From Azadirachta indica (Eukaryota > Streptophyta > Magnoliopsida > Sapindales > Meliaceae): a stretch of 64,000 nt of DNA. The stretch spans positions 15,710,367-15,774,366 of the forward strand of contig CM040446.1 in NCBI GenBank assembly GCA_022749755.1, written 5' to 3'. The translations under genes were made by a program, and so were the position numbers. This document shows positions 49,113 to 61,013 of the stretch, one piece after another. The notes under the pieces were generated by a model, which did no database searches, had not been told where the DNA came from, and was given only the letters and a program-made list of their open reading frames with translations. Numbering within the stretch: the first letter of the stretch is position 1; each line of letters starts with the position of its first letter.

Positions 49113-50516
49113 TTTTGATTATTTAATATTTTAATTGTTATTTTGTTTGTTTTATGGATTTGCTTTAGGTATCGGGACACTTTGTTCCATATCTTTCTAT
49201 TTATTTATTTATACAGATAACTATTGGTGGATTTGGCGATTGTATTATGTGATGAATCTATGCTATTCTATTCTTTCCCAAATGGACCTCAAAAAAGAAA
49301 GGAACTTGGGAACGAAAAAAAGGTTAAAAATCACAAAAGCTTGGGATGCATGATTGCAAAAAGTGGAGCTTCGTGTTAAAGAAAGCTACGGAATTTAAAA
49401 GGAGTTGTTTCACTTTCACAATCATACATATGTATATATATATATATATATACACATAATACATGCATAAGATATAAGCGAAGCAACATAAATTCGTACA
49501 GGATAGATAGGAATTAGGAATGCCCTTTACTCTAATTTTGCTTGCTTTGTTGCTAAAACGTACATATTATTAATACATTATACATGCATAGCTTGGTAGA
49601 TATTGAAAGCCTTTCTCTGCTGATAGTTTCTATAAACTAAGTTTTGAAACTTTCACTGTAAAAAAAAAAAAAAAAAAAACTGATTGAGAAAAGTACTGCA
49701 CTTTAATAATCCCTAAGTTTTCATGAAAATTTTACGCTACTCTTCTCTACTCGAGTGGTTTGGTTTGATATATGTATCTAATCTACAATATCCATTACAT
49801 TTAATCTTTGTTTCATTTTAGTTTCTAGCTAGAGCCAAAATCCATTAATTTCATCTGAAAACAAAATGACAAATTTAGTAACATAAGATAAAGACCCAAT
49901 AACGTCTCCCAAATCCCACCTAAATGGCGCATTAATTAATTTTGACTCCATTTTTTTTAAACACCTTTTAAGAAAAATTTTGAGCTCTATTACAAAGTAT
50001 TACCTTAAACTAAACTAAATTCAACAAAAATGCTAGAGATTAAAGTGACATTGATTGAAATAAATGACATTAACCGAAACAGTACTGGTTGAAGTGAAAC
50101 AAAATGTTAAGAATATTTGTGACACCGTGTCAAATTTTTGTAAAAAATTAGGAACTATGGTGAAAAATGATTCTAGTCTCATCCAGGTAAAAGGAAGAAA
50201 CCCATGATTTTGTGTTCAGCAACAAGTTATGCCCCCACCTAAAAAAAAACACAGAGGAAACAGAAAACAAACTAACAACTAACAAGGACCACAAAAACCA
50301 ACTTGATTAACGTATTATCATACAAAACATACAAACCGAGTCTCCTTCATATATAATCAGACCCACATCAACATAAGGCCAATAAGAAAGATCCCAACCA
50401 ACCATCACATTATTATGTTGGACGGTAGAAGATAAGTGTAGAGCAAGAGGCATGGTTCAGAGCATTTCTTACTTAAGTCTCTTTTATTTCTTATTATACA
50501 ATGTACAATTAAGGAT
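49113..50516. other. AT-rich intergenic region between the tRNA and the receptor gene
   Basis: An AT run lies near 49430-49452 and an (A)19 tract near 49661. I looked on the minus strand for the kinase exons that normally follow this receptor type and found none. There is only a possible 3' UTR close to 50460-50516. Confidence 0.5.
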
Positions 50517-53500
50517 TTATCTTACCAAATTGTCCTTTGGGGAGTCTGTGAAGACACGCATGTGGCTGGAAGAATCCTTTGTCCTTGTCCACCATATGTA
50601 GAACACAGAAGAGATGATTATAAGCATGGCTGCACATCCAACTGCTATTCCAACAAGTCTTCCTACACGCTTCTTGTCGCGTTTGGAAGAGCTATTGCCA
50701 CCTGAAACTACATATGTAGAAGTTGTGTTTGGGATATTAAGAATAAGAAAAAATAAGCAAAGCAAATGGAAAAGCTAAGAGAAAGTTAACGTATAAACCT
50801 TGAGAAACATGGATTCCTGATACTAGAGGACCATATGTGCCTTGAAATGGGATGCAACAAGTTCCTTTCCCAGCCCAGAAAAAGTGGATTTCAATGATTG
50901 TGTTTGTCACATTTGCCTTGAAAGTTTTCACCAAAGCTCTTTTTGATCCACCTGCTTCCTTTTGAATGTTGAAGTCTTGGAGAACTCTCTCACCCTTAAG
51001 CCAGTGATGAAGAAAAATTAAAATCCAAATGAAACAAGAAAAATTGAGATCAATCTTGGAATGACATGTTAGTTGGAAGTACTGACAAAATGTCAAGAAT
51101 TAGGTTGCACATTCTCTACCGTCAAAGCAAATTTTCACCATACCTGAATATAAACATCAAATACACGCCTTCCAAGACCTTTCCAAGACAGCAAGTCATC
51201 CATTGCTATCTCTGCAAAGTGAAGGTCAACGTTGTACTTTCCATTCCTCAAACCAAGGGCATAGTACCTCAGCGAGCTTGGAGAGATTCTTGCTGTCTTA
51301 TAAAGCTCAGACTCTAAAGTTCCCGTGATTTGAGAATCTGTCTTTGCTATATATATTGGTCCATTTGGATTTGATATGAAATTTCCAGTGTTGCTTACTG
51401 CCCATTGGTCAGAGCTTGTATAAAATGAGGCAGCTTCGAGAGTTTCAGAATCATCATCATATTCAATGCCAGATGCTGATGTCAGTTCAGTGCCTCCGCA
51501 TTTGATAGCAAATGAAGCTACAGCCAAAAAATAAATGAATTATTTAGATGTGTCAGTGCGGGTGATTTTCTCTTGGTTTGTTTTACTTTCTTTTTCCTTT
51601 TCATTTGTTTATCCTTTATAGCGCTGAGAGGATGTTCAAAGCCGTTTTAGATGCAAAAGATTCAAAGACTGTACTTACAGGCCAGCATTTTATTGCTGCA
51701 TTCCGTATTGCCTTGGAGGCAGTGCAATATTGCTAAGGCCTTCCTGCAACCATCATACGGATATGGTTGGAAAAAATTAATTTAAATATCCCAACGAATC
51801 ATAGAAAGTTCACTATGAAGACTAAATACACATATATGGATATTTTCTCTGTTGATGTAATTAGAGAAATATAGAGCTACGAAAGGACCAAAAACGTCCA
51901 AAAATGACAAATAGAGAATGAGAAAATATCATCAGGATTAAGGATACCATGGAAAAGCTGAGAAAAGCCTTACCCATCGTTCAACCCGTTTGCATTGATG
52001 GAAGTACCAATAACATTACTGAAAAAAGAAAGGGGGAAGTCATTTCTTGCTTGATGCCAGCAGCAAAAGAACTCACTAAAAGTGTGTTTCTGAGTCTGTT
52101 TATGATGATATCACACTTATACAAGGTAAAGTGTAGCTACACTTGACAAATAATGTTTGACTTACATTGACAATCCTACTTTGGCAAAATTAAGAGGCAA
52201 ATTTCCAGATAGGGGATTGTGTGAGACATCTCTGAAGTACAATAGATAAAACACTTTCTTGAATTAGAAATGTGTGAGAAAAAAGACAAACTATGGACAA
52301 GAACCATGAAAAAGAAGGCAACTCCAAATCCAACGTAGCACTTACAATGCAATGACCTTTGGGCTTATGATTTTCACAGGCAACTCTCCACTCAAGTTGT
52401 TGTTTCCAAGATACCTGAGACATATGATCCACATTTCCATGAAGCAAATAACTGAACACATACACAAAAGTTTCCGGGAAATATAAGAAGGTGTTTTTCA
52501 AGAATTAGGAAATAGTGAAACTAAAGGGTTTTTACTGATTATCTTTTCATGGATGCTACAACTGTATAAGTTAGCAGTATTTATGGTATGGGGCAAAAAA
52601 GGACCTCAGCAGTTCTCAGACTACCATTGTTCCAGAACTTTTTCCCTTGAACTTAAATTAAACCTATTAATTTAAGCACCAGTCTGGGATAAGTTAGACT
52701 ATGTTATGTCTACATATGTTCTGATGTAACCTGCATGATTGGAATGTCCACTCTTTCCAGCAAGTTTTAGAAATCTAATTAAGTTAAATATTTCATAAAC
52801 TTTAGATACCATTTTGCTGGATTACTGATCCAAAGATCGGTCTGTTTCTGTTCCTTCAATCTTTTCATCCAGGCCACCGTATTATTGACATAAATGTATT
52901 AGATAGAATATGTGGAATATAATCAAATCAAAAGAAAAAGCTTTTACAGAATTCATCACATAGTAATTCAATGCCTAAAAAGATTTTCAATTCCTGTTAG
53001 CAGACCTATTAGATAGGGTACTGGCTCATTGACAACATTGTCTCAAGAACTTGAATTCATGAGGAAAAATATATTCTTAATAGAATTTCTGAAATATGTA
53101 TTCATAAATTCCTGCTGTGGTTGTTGTTTTTTCAATACCATCCTGCTACTGTAAGATGATTGGATGCAAAAGAAACTTCCTCAGTAATTTTGGAATCAAT
53201 GATGCTTTCGTTTTAGTAACTATTTGCTTCATTTATGGCATAGTAATAAGAAACTGAAGAGCTAAAATAAGATTACTTACAAATATTGTAATGAAGGAAA
53301 ATCTTGGAATGAAGTTGGTATTTGACCTGTCAACTTGTTGAAGCTCAAGTCCCTGTCATGGTGTTGTTTTCTCGATGAATACATAAGTTTTAAGGAGCGT
53401 TGAAATAGTGAGTGAAAAAGTTGTAGTACTAGACAATAGAAAATCTGAACACATATATGTGAATCAACAGTGACATAGTGTTCTAGATGACTTACAGTAG

Positions 53501-55543
53501 TTGCAAGTTACCAAAAGTACCAAGTCGTTCTGGAATTTGCCCTGACACTCTACAATTTCTCAAAGACCTGCAAAGAATGTGGGATATGCCTTCTAGGCTT
53601 TACAAAAAAATAAATATTGAAAACAAATCTAACTATGTTTAAGATACACAAAAACTTACAGTATAGACAAACTTCTTTGGTTTTCCAGGAAATCTAGAGC
53701 AGTATCCTCACCAATGAGATCACCAATCCTCCTATTAAAAATAGAATCATAAATGACTACATAAATATCTACAGGATGTTATTGAAGAAAGCCAGATACA
53801 GACTCTTCTTTGAAGGAACAAATTAAATAAGATAAAATTATTTCTTTTATGTAACAATTAATACCAAATAATATGATGAAAAAGATATACACACTAAATT
53901 TAAAGACCTTACAGGTCCTGCAGTTTATTTAGGGCATGAAAACTGCTTGGAATTGGACCTTGCAGCAATGTCCCTTGAAGCCGCCTGTGAATGACACAGT
54001 ATACCAGTTACATATAGAGAAGAATTACATACTACATGAATCATCCATTCTCAAAATATAATATTATAACATACAGGTCACTAAGTTCTGTGAGAGTTCC
54101 AAGAAGTTCTGGAAGCTTGCCAGTGAATTGATTATCTGATGCCCAGCTGAAAGAAGGAAATCAGAATCCAAAAATAAGTTTACCAATCTATAACATCAAA
54201 CAATATACGTTCCAAAAATATTGCTAAATATTCTAAAAAATTACAGAATACGTAAGGATTTCAAGTTTGCAAATTCTCATGGAATTGGTCCTGTTACTCC
54301 ACTGCTATCAATATACCTGAGAGAAGAATTCAGTTACTAGTCAGATCGCATAGCTAGGAGGAAAAAGAATAATTGTATATGGTGGAAGAGCACAAGTTTT
54401 GTTAACTAGTTCCCAGTCTCCCAACGAAATTTCTAGGAAAGCCATTTTAAAGAAACCCAAAATTTGATTTTGGATTACACAACTTACAGCTGCTGTAAAG
54501 ATGTCAAATTTCCAAGCTCCTTGGGCAGTGGTCCAAACAAATTGTTTGAGCTAAAACTTCTGTAACACGGAGGAAGCTGAAGACAATTAGTTTATGCCCA
54601 GGATTAAATGACTTAAAAATGAACAAAAAACTTGTAGAATGCACTTAACAGGCTAATCAACTTGGTTAGATTCCCAAGCTCTGAAGGAATGTGACCCGTG
54701 AGATTGTTAATGCCCAGGCTACTGTTCAATTGCTCAAACACAGAGAAAATGTTTGTGAGTATGGCACCTCAAATGAAAATTTTTGAAAAACATTCTCAAC
54801 ATTTTGGAAAGCTCTACAATCATAAGATCTTGAAAGCTTGATGACATTACAGGTACTGCATATTTGATAACTGTCCAATTTCAGCCGGAATGCTTCCGTT
54901 TAGTACATTTTGACCCAGATTCCTGCATCATATTATCATGATCATTGGTCATCAAATAAACTAAAAGCTAAAAACAAAAGGAACTAAAGCTAGAGAAAAA
55001 AGAATTGAACAACTCTATCTCTTACAAGTCCATTAGCTTCCTTAGCATAAACAGTTCTCTTGGTATTTCCCCCAAAATGTCCAAAGCATAAATCTTTCTG
55101 AATATGGGTAAATATCAAATCAGTACTCCAGCATACATATTATTATAAATAAGAAATAAAAAAGATGATGATGATGAACTAACAGGTGGGTAATGTGGCA
55201 TGGATTGCTGGTGCAGTCACAAGTAACGCGAGGATTCGCATTTTCAGATGCCCACGGCGCATTCTGGGTACACGGGTCAGTAGTAAGATTCAATTTGCTT
55301 CTTAAGTTCCAGTAATCTATCATCTTGTTGAGGGCATCCACTGAACAAAAAAATGTTAATAAGAATCATGAACAATGAACAAAACTGATAGGTAGAATTT
55401 CACTATACCATCAACACATAACATATGCACAAATTATTCATACAGAAAGAAAGGAAGATACCTTCAGCAGGGTCAGTGATTGTTTGTGCAGAAACCAGTT
55501 GAAGCAGCCATGCAACTAGCAAAAAGAACCTCAAAACTTCCAT
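50517..55543 (-). pseudogene. LRR-malectin receptor gene (LRR-RLK VIII-2 type) lacking the kinase, with one in-frame stop
   Basis: Nineteen exons with intact splice sites join to 655 codons: 55462-55543, 55184-55340, ten of exactly 72 bases (55026-55097, 54851-54922, 54650-54721, 54488-54559, 54245-54316, 54075-54146, 53913-53984, 53660-53731, 53496-53567, 53281-53352), then 52346-52414, 52166-52231, 51974-52018, 51679-51743, 51144-51517, 50799-50994 and 50517-50707. The order is signal peptide, CDC cap, about 11 LRRs (each 72-base exon is one repeat), malectin domain (FAIKCGGTELTS to GTYGPLVSGIHVS), and membrane helix (LVGIAVGCAAMLIIISSVFYIWW). About 20 residues later comes TAA. Relatives such as Arabidopsis At1g56130 and At1g53430 continue into a kinase, which is absent here. 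TGA at 54277-54279 (codon 189) interrupts exon 7. It is likely a recent pseudogene or a kinase-less decoy receptor with a damaged allele. Confidence 0.75.
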
Positions 55544-57032
55544 AACTGTGCAGCAGCAAAGATAAGGAGTAGGAAGGACAAGGACGGATAAAATTTATAC
55601 AGGACAAAACCCAACCCAGAAAGAGAGTTTCAGGAAGTAGCTTGATGAAGATTCGTAGAGCAAGTAAGAACAATAGCAAAAGAAGCCCATGAGATAAAAA
55701 ATTTTCTATCATAAAATACAATTTCGTGGAAGTCTTTCTTGACTCTGCCATTCAAAATACTACTAAATATTCAAGTGGCGAGTCCAGTCTACTGATAATG
55801 AAGTTGAGGTTTGCTGGTTGCCAAAGAACTTTTTGTACATTTGACAGTTTCATTTCGCGCTAAAAGCCAATCCTGGTCTTTTAACTTTGGATTTTTGCTG
55901 TTTGTTTTCTGTTTATTGTTTTTTTGTTTTTGTTTTTCACTCTGCTTGACATGGATAGAAACGACAATTTTCCTCTCGTTCACAGCGACAGCGATTTGAG
56001 GTAGGTTGACCCATTAAGGCATCTCACCCTTCGAACACGTTAATAACACTGTTGATTCCATCAATTGACTGGCCGAGATACGGCATCAGTCAGAGTCAGT
56101 TTGGTTAAAATGGAGAGGAGATGGAGCTTCCACAGATGACGGAACCATGTTGCGTCCCCGTATAGAAATCCAAGTAAATATTTGGCTTTTCTTCTTTTTG
56201 AATTAAGTGAAACAGATTTTTATTACGTCGGACATCACTGAAAATATCCACATGAATATAAATAAAAACTGAGACTGGCTAGCTACCCTAAATGACGACC
56301 AATTAAAAGATGTATTTATTGGCACCCAGCTGACACCAAATCAAGTTCCAAAAATTTTACTTTTACCACTACACTTCAGCAAAAGACAAAATGAATATAG
56401 GCAATTGCCAAACCACACCGACCAGAATTGTTGCTCGCTTCAGCAAAACTGACTTAGGGGTGCAGATATCATTGACAATTCGGACTTACTTCCATCTACA
56501 TGTTGACGGAGCCCAGATGAGAGACATTTTATCTTCATAGTCTTAAAAAGTGAACATAAGGCTAGAACTTACAATATCAGTTCTCCAATGCATAAGTCAG
56601 TACGTGTGAAATCTGAAATTGATGCTATATTGATGCTATACACAGCTGTTAAGCATCAAATTCGGATTCTTATTATGTGGGGAGACGTCCACTACTGCAG
56701 AAGGACCCCAACTTCCAATTGAAGAATCGGAGGATACTTGCTGAGTATACTGATATACAGCTGTATCTCCAATAATATTCCAGTCCCATAAAAAATCCCC
56801 TCCCAATAAAAGCCCCACTCTCTTTCCCTTGCAAAACATTGATAACCCGTAACCAAAGAAGATGAGTTCTCCCTCGTAACCAAAAAATAAGACGTCTCCC
56901 TCCCTGTTTATAGATTTGCCAAAAAATGAGCACGTAGACGTGAGTGCCATTTCAGCAGCCCTGCCCACCACATTACATAAATTTCTGTGGAACCAAAAGG
57001 ACACGCAAGCTGTCAAAAGCAACAAAAACCTG
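55544..57032. other. Intergenic: promoter of the LRR-malectin gene and 3' flank of the TOPLESS-like relic
   Basis: No gene was recognised. The open frame at 56636-57025 on the minus strand follows directly after the TOPLESS-like stop and looks like 3' UTR: it has no family motif and odd hydrophobic composition. Confidence 0.5.
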
Positions 57033-58905
57033 CTATTTGACAGTCACTTGAGCAGCTGAATCAGAGGTAGTACTAAACTCTCTGCTATCTGCAAGTGGAT
57101 GTAGTTTTCCCCGTTCTACTTCAGATTGTAGAGCTTCAAGAACTTGTACTCTACCATCAGTAAGCCCCACTGCAGTTTGATTGGCTTCAGATGGATAAGC
57201 TGCAATGATTACAGGATAGAGCTCCAAACTGTGCAACAGCTTTTATAATCAATAAGTGAAAGCAATGGAGAGAACAAATTCAGTCCGTTATAAGAGTATT
57301 TACGTGGTAGTACTAGGTTGTGCATAGGCAGTCAGATTAATCTGACACTGTAGATCAAGTGTTGCAGCGGCCAAAACTTTTATGCATCCACTTGTGCAGC
57401 TAACATATATTAACTTACTGTCACAAGAATATGTGGCATATGTGTTGGAAGATCCAATTTTTCGGGCAACAAATGTCATAGAACAAAATTTTGACTTTAA
57501 AATTTCACTACTACTTGTACAAACATAAAGTCGGATGTTAATAGCACCTGCAAAATGTGATTAAGTGTGGGTGCTTCATACACATCGATCTGCCCTTCAT
57601 GGACAGAAACTAGGTGTATCTGATCCGGATGAAACTGAATGTGATTCACAATGGGGTTTTCTGGCACTGACCTAGTTTGAAAACACTGCAAAAACTTACT
57701 GCATAGTTTCTTACATCCATTTGCATCCCATACACAGCTGGCAGACAACTAAGCTCACCACGTCACAAACTTATACACAAACACAGATAACTGCAAGCTT
57801 GCAACAAGAAAATCAAGTTCAGAAGCAAGGAGAGCATCTTCTGGTGGGTGGTGATAGGGATCACAGCATGTTCCAACATTTAAGTTCCAGAAAAGGCCAA
57901 CACTGATCTGATACTGTGAAAACCTCCCAATCTCACCAAATATTTAGGTAATGCTAACAAAATTATTCCAAGAAGTCTATTGAATATAATGACACAGCCG
58001 ATAGAAAAGATAGCTTTAACTAAATTTATTAAAGAATAAAACATCTAAAATAATCAAGCTGAAAACATATAAATTTCACTGGTTACAGCATAACAGAATT
58101 GGCCTCAAATAGTTTTGTTGACAACTTCAGTTCATCCACATATATATACAAATATGTATTAACTACCTGGGCGTCAGCTGCTGAGGATACAAGCACATTC
58201 AAATTGTGAGAGAATGCAAGGCATGTTATTCGATTTTCACGGCCTTTGAGCTTTGCTTTCGTCTTTGGACACATGAACCATAGCAACAACCTCAATGTCA
58301 AAAACTTAGTTTTCTAAACATAAAAATCAAAAGTTCAGCACAGGTAAATAAAGACCTTTTTGGCATAGGGACAATGAATTAGGATTGAGGAATCATCAAA
58401 GCCAATGGCAAATAAATTCTGTGGAATGAAGATAAAATATGTTGCTGTGGGTGGTGGGTTTGCGAATATTGCCAATTTCTATACCAAAATAAAACAGAAG
58501 AGATAAGAGATAGTGCCACAAAATATGATGAAATTTACACATTTATGTGCAACTATATAACTTTCATTTACCTCAAACATCTCCAGACTGAATATGGAGA
58601 TTCTCCCTCCTGATGCTGAGAAAAGATACGAACCTTTCAGAGCGAAGCATGGAAAAACATTTTTCGGATCTGCACCTATCTCATTGGTCATTTCTATTGT
58701 GCTTGAAGGTTCGTATAACTGCAGTTGCATGTTAATATTTTCCTACTAAATGAAAAGGCTTTAGAAGGAAAATTCACAGAAAATAAAAAACTAACAACTT
58801 TAATATAGCAAGCCAAACCTTTTCTGGAGACCAGAGTTTGTGTGTAGCATTTTGTGTTAATGCCAATATGGAATCCCCAGAGTCCGAATAGATCAAGCGG
58901 ACAAC
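57033..58905 (-). pseudogene. TOPLESS-related (TPL/TPR) C-terminal WD40 fragment, decayed
   Basis: Blocks homologous to the TPL WD40 region appear in order: VVRLIYSDSGDSILAL (58819-58905), FPCFALKGSYLFSASGGRIS (58572-58718), FANPPPTATYF with FAIGFDDSSI (58356-58478), LKGRENRITCLAFSHNLNVL (58167-58262), CVWDANG to HIQFHPDQIHLVSVHEGQ (57548-57737), YATYSCDSKLIYVS (57304 to about 57470) and VIIAAYPSEANQTAVGLTDG (57033-57228). Decay is visible: no AG acceptor precedes the first block or the sixth, and the CVW exon is out of frame with its predecessor. The LisH-CTLH N-terminal half that binds EAR motifs is absent. A copia element begins only about 300 bases upstream. Whether the 5' half survives beyond the element, outside the window, cannot be seen. 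Confidence 0.75.
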
Positions 58906-59216
58906 CCAAATTGATACAAAGTATAGGTTTAGAGTAAAAGTAAAGTTAATCATATATGGGGCAGATCAAATAGTTATATAAGTACCTAACATATATATAT
59001 GACATGCATGCATGAACTAATCATTATAATAGTTATTTTTTCTTCATTATCCTGAATGATGATGCATCATATGAGATGGAAGAATAACAACAGAGGAGGC
59101 TAGGAAAGACTCAAAACAAAAGAGGCTCATCATTGCATTCAGAGGAATGACTCAATCAATGGCAACAAGGATACTAACTGTGATTAAATGGCCAAGTAGT
59201 GAAAGAATATATAAAC
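58906..59216. other. Stretch between the TOPLESS-like relic and the copia LTR
   Basis: AT-rich and without recognisable coding blocks. It is probably former TPL-like intron, and its right edge is the presumed insertion point of the retrotransposon. Confidence 0.4.
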
Positions 59217-59495
59217 TGTCAAAGATATTGAGAATTATGAAATTGTATTTCTCACCTTTACAGTACATAGGATCTTGCCTTTATAGGCAAAAATAACTAA
59301 GGAAAGAATCAAGAGAATCAAGATGTATACAACAATATATCTCAAAAAGGAAGCTAATCAAAACAGCCTATAATTAATACACCAATTAAATCAACCTAAA
59401 ATCAGAGCAAAAACAGAAACTTATATTTTCCCAATTTATTTCACCAATCACAGAAATTACTCCTAAATTATCCTACACACCTACATCTTCCAACA
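59217..59495 (-). repeat. 3' LTR of the copia element
   Basis: The LTR begins TGTTGGAAG at 59495, directly after the polypurine tract CTTGAGGGGGAG (59496-59507). It holds a TATA-like GCCTATAAAGGC near 59276-59287 and plausibly ends with TTTGACA at 59217. The right-hand edge is firm; the left-hand edge is a guess because the other LTR is not visible for comparison. Confidence 0.6.
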
Positions 59496-59502
59496 CTCCC
59501 CC

Positions 59503-60507
59503 TCAAGCTGGGAGATAGATATTTTCCATTCCCAGCTTGCTAATAACTTGCTGAAACGTATGGCTGGCTAACCCTTTTGTTAACACATCTGCTAGTTGTC
59601 CTTTTGTTGAGACATATGGTGTACAAATTAGTCCACTCTCAAGTTTTTCTTTTATGAAGTGACGATCAACTTCCACATGCTTGGTACGTTCATGTTGCAC
59701 TGGATTATGTGCAATATTGATGGCTGACTTGTTATCACAATACAACCTCATTGGATTCTTTACCGAGACCTTGAGATCTTTCAAAATTATTCTTAGCCAT
59801 AGTAACTCACAAACTCCTAAAGCCATGGCACGAAACTCAGCTTCTGCACTTGACCTTACAACTACTGGCTGCTTTTTACTCTTCCATGTAACCAAGTTCC
59901 CACCAAGAAAGGCACAATAACCCGAGGTTGACCTCCTATCCGAAATGGATTCAGCGTAGTCTGAATCTGTATACACTTCCAAGCTCATATTCGATCCTTT
60001 CTTGAAAAGTAAGCCCCGGCCTGGACTTGACTTAAGGTATTGTAGGATTCTGTACACAGCTTGGAGGTGAATTTCTTTTGGATTATGCATGAATTGGCTC
60101 ACTACGCTAACTGCATAGGCTATATCCGGCCTGGTGTGAGACAAGTAGATTAACCTTCCAACAAGTCTCTGATACATTCCTTTATCCACTAATATGTCAT
60201 CTATTACTTCTCCGAGCTTGTGATTTAGCTCAATAGGTGTCTCCACTGGCCTACAACCTGTTTTTCCCGTTTCTTCCAATAAGTCAATCACATACTTTTG
60301 TTGTGAGATGAAAATTCCTCTCTTTGAGTGAGCCACTTCAATTTCTAATAAGTATTTTAGCTTGCCAAGATCTTTTATTTCAAATTCCTTAGCCAACCTA
60401 GTTTTCAGCACTTCCCTTTCTATTTGATCATTGCCAGTAATAATGATGTCGTCTACGTATACAATAAGTGCTGTGACTCCCCCTGAAGCAGAATGTTTGA
60501 TGAACAA
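59503..60507 (-). pseudogene. Copia polyprotein, C-terminal part: RT palm end and RNase H
   Basis: An open frame of 334 codons starts right after an in-frame stop. It contains the catalytic YVDDIIITG motif of reverse transcriptase and LIYLSHTRPDIAYAVS. RNase H motifs follow: VYTDSDYAESISDRRSTSG, SSAEAEFRAMA, LYCDNKSAI and HVEVDRHFIKE. The stop codon at 59503-59505 overlaps the polypurine tract, as is normal in copia. It is in the same frame as the upstream RT piece, so a single nonsense codon separates them. Confidence 0.85.
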
Positions 60508-60519
60508 AGTGTGATCACC

Positions 60520-60990
60520 TTAGCTTTGTTTGTAATCCATTGCTAACATTGCTCTTGCAAACCTGCCAAACCAAGCTCTAGGAGACTGCTTTAACCCGTA
60601 TAATGCTTTTCTTAGCTTGCACACCAAATTTTTTTGACCGACACCAAATCCTGGTGGAACTTCCATATAAATTTCTTCTTCAAGATCTCCATGTAAGAAT
60701 GCATTCTTAACATCGAACTGCTGTAAAGTCCAATCAAAATTAGCAGCTAGAGACAATAAAATTCTCACCGTATTCATTTTTGCCACTGGGGCAAAGGTCT
60801 CCTGGTAGTCAACACCGAAGGTCTGAGTGTAACCCTTTGCTACTAGTCTCGCTTTGTACCGTTCAAGAGACCCATCTGCATTGTATTTTATTGAGAACAC
60901 CCATTTGCATCCTACTGGCCTTTTTCCTTTTGGCAACTCAACCAATTTCCAAGTTTCGTTTTTCTGAAGTGCATCCATTTCAACTTTCAT
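60520..60990 (-). pseudogene. Copia polyprotein, N-terminal part of reverse transcriptase
   Basis: This encodes the RVT_2 start: NETWKLVELPKGKRPVGCKW, YKARLVAKGYTQ, DYQETFAPVAKMNTVR, QFDVKNAFLHGDLEEEIYME and CKLRKALYGLKQSPRAWF. It ends at TAA (60523-60525) inside a conserved segment just before the YVDD piece. The frame differs from the integrase ORF upstream, so a small indel near 61050 separates them. Confidence 0.85.
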
Positions 60991-61013
60991 AGCTTGCTTC
61001 CACTCTTTACTGC

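Noticed and set aside
49113..50516. Hidden kinase exons for the LRR-malectin receptor
   Set aside because: I read the minus strand for glycine loop, HRD and DFG-like motifs and found none; the stretch is AT-rich.
56636..57025. 129-codon minus-strand ORF after the TOPLESS-like stop
   Set aside because: It directly follows a stop codon of the relic, has no recognisable domain and overlaps other chance frames; treated as 3' UTR.
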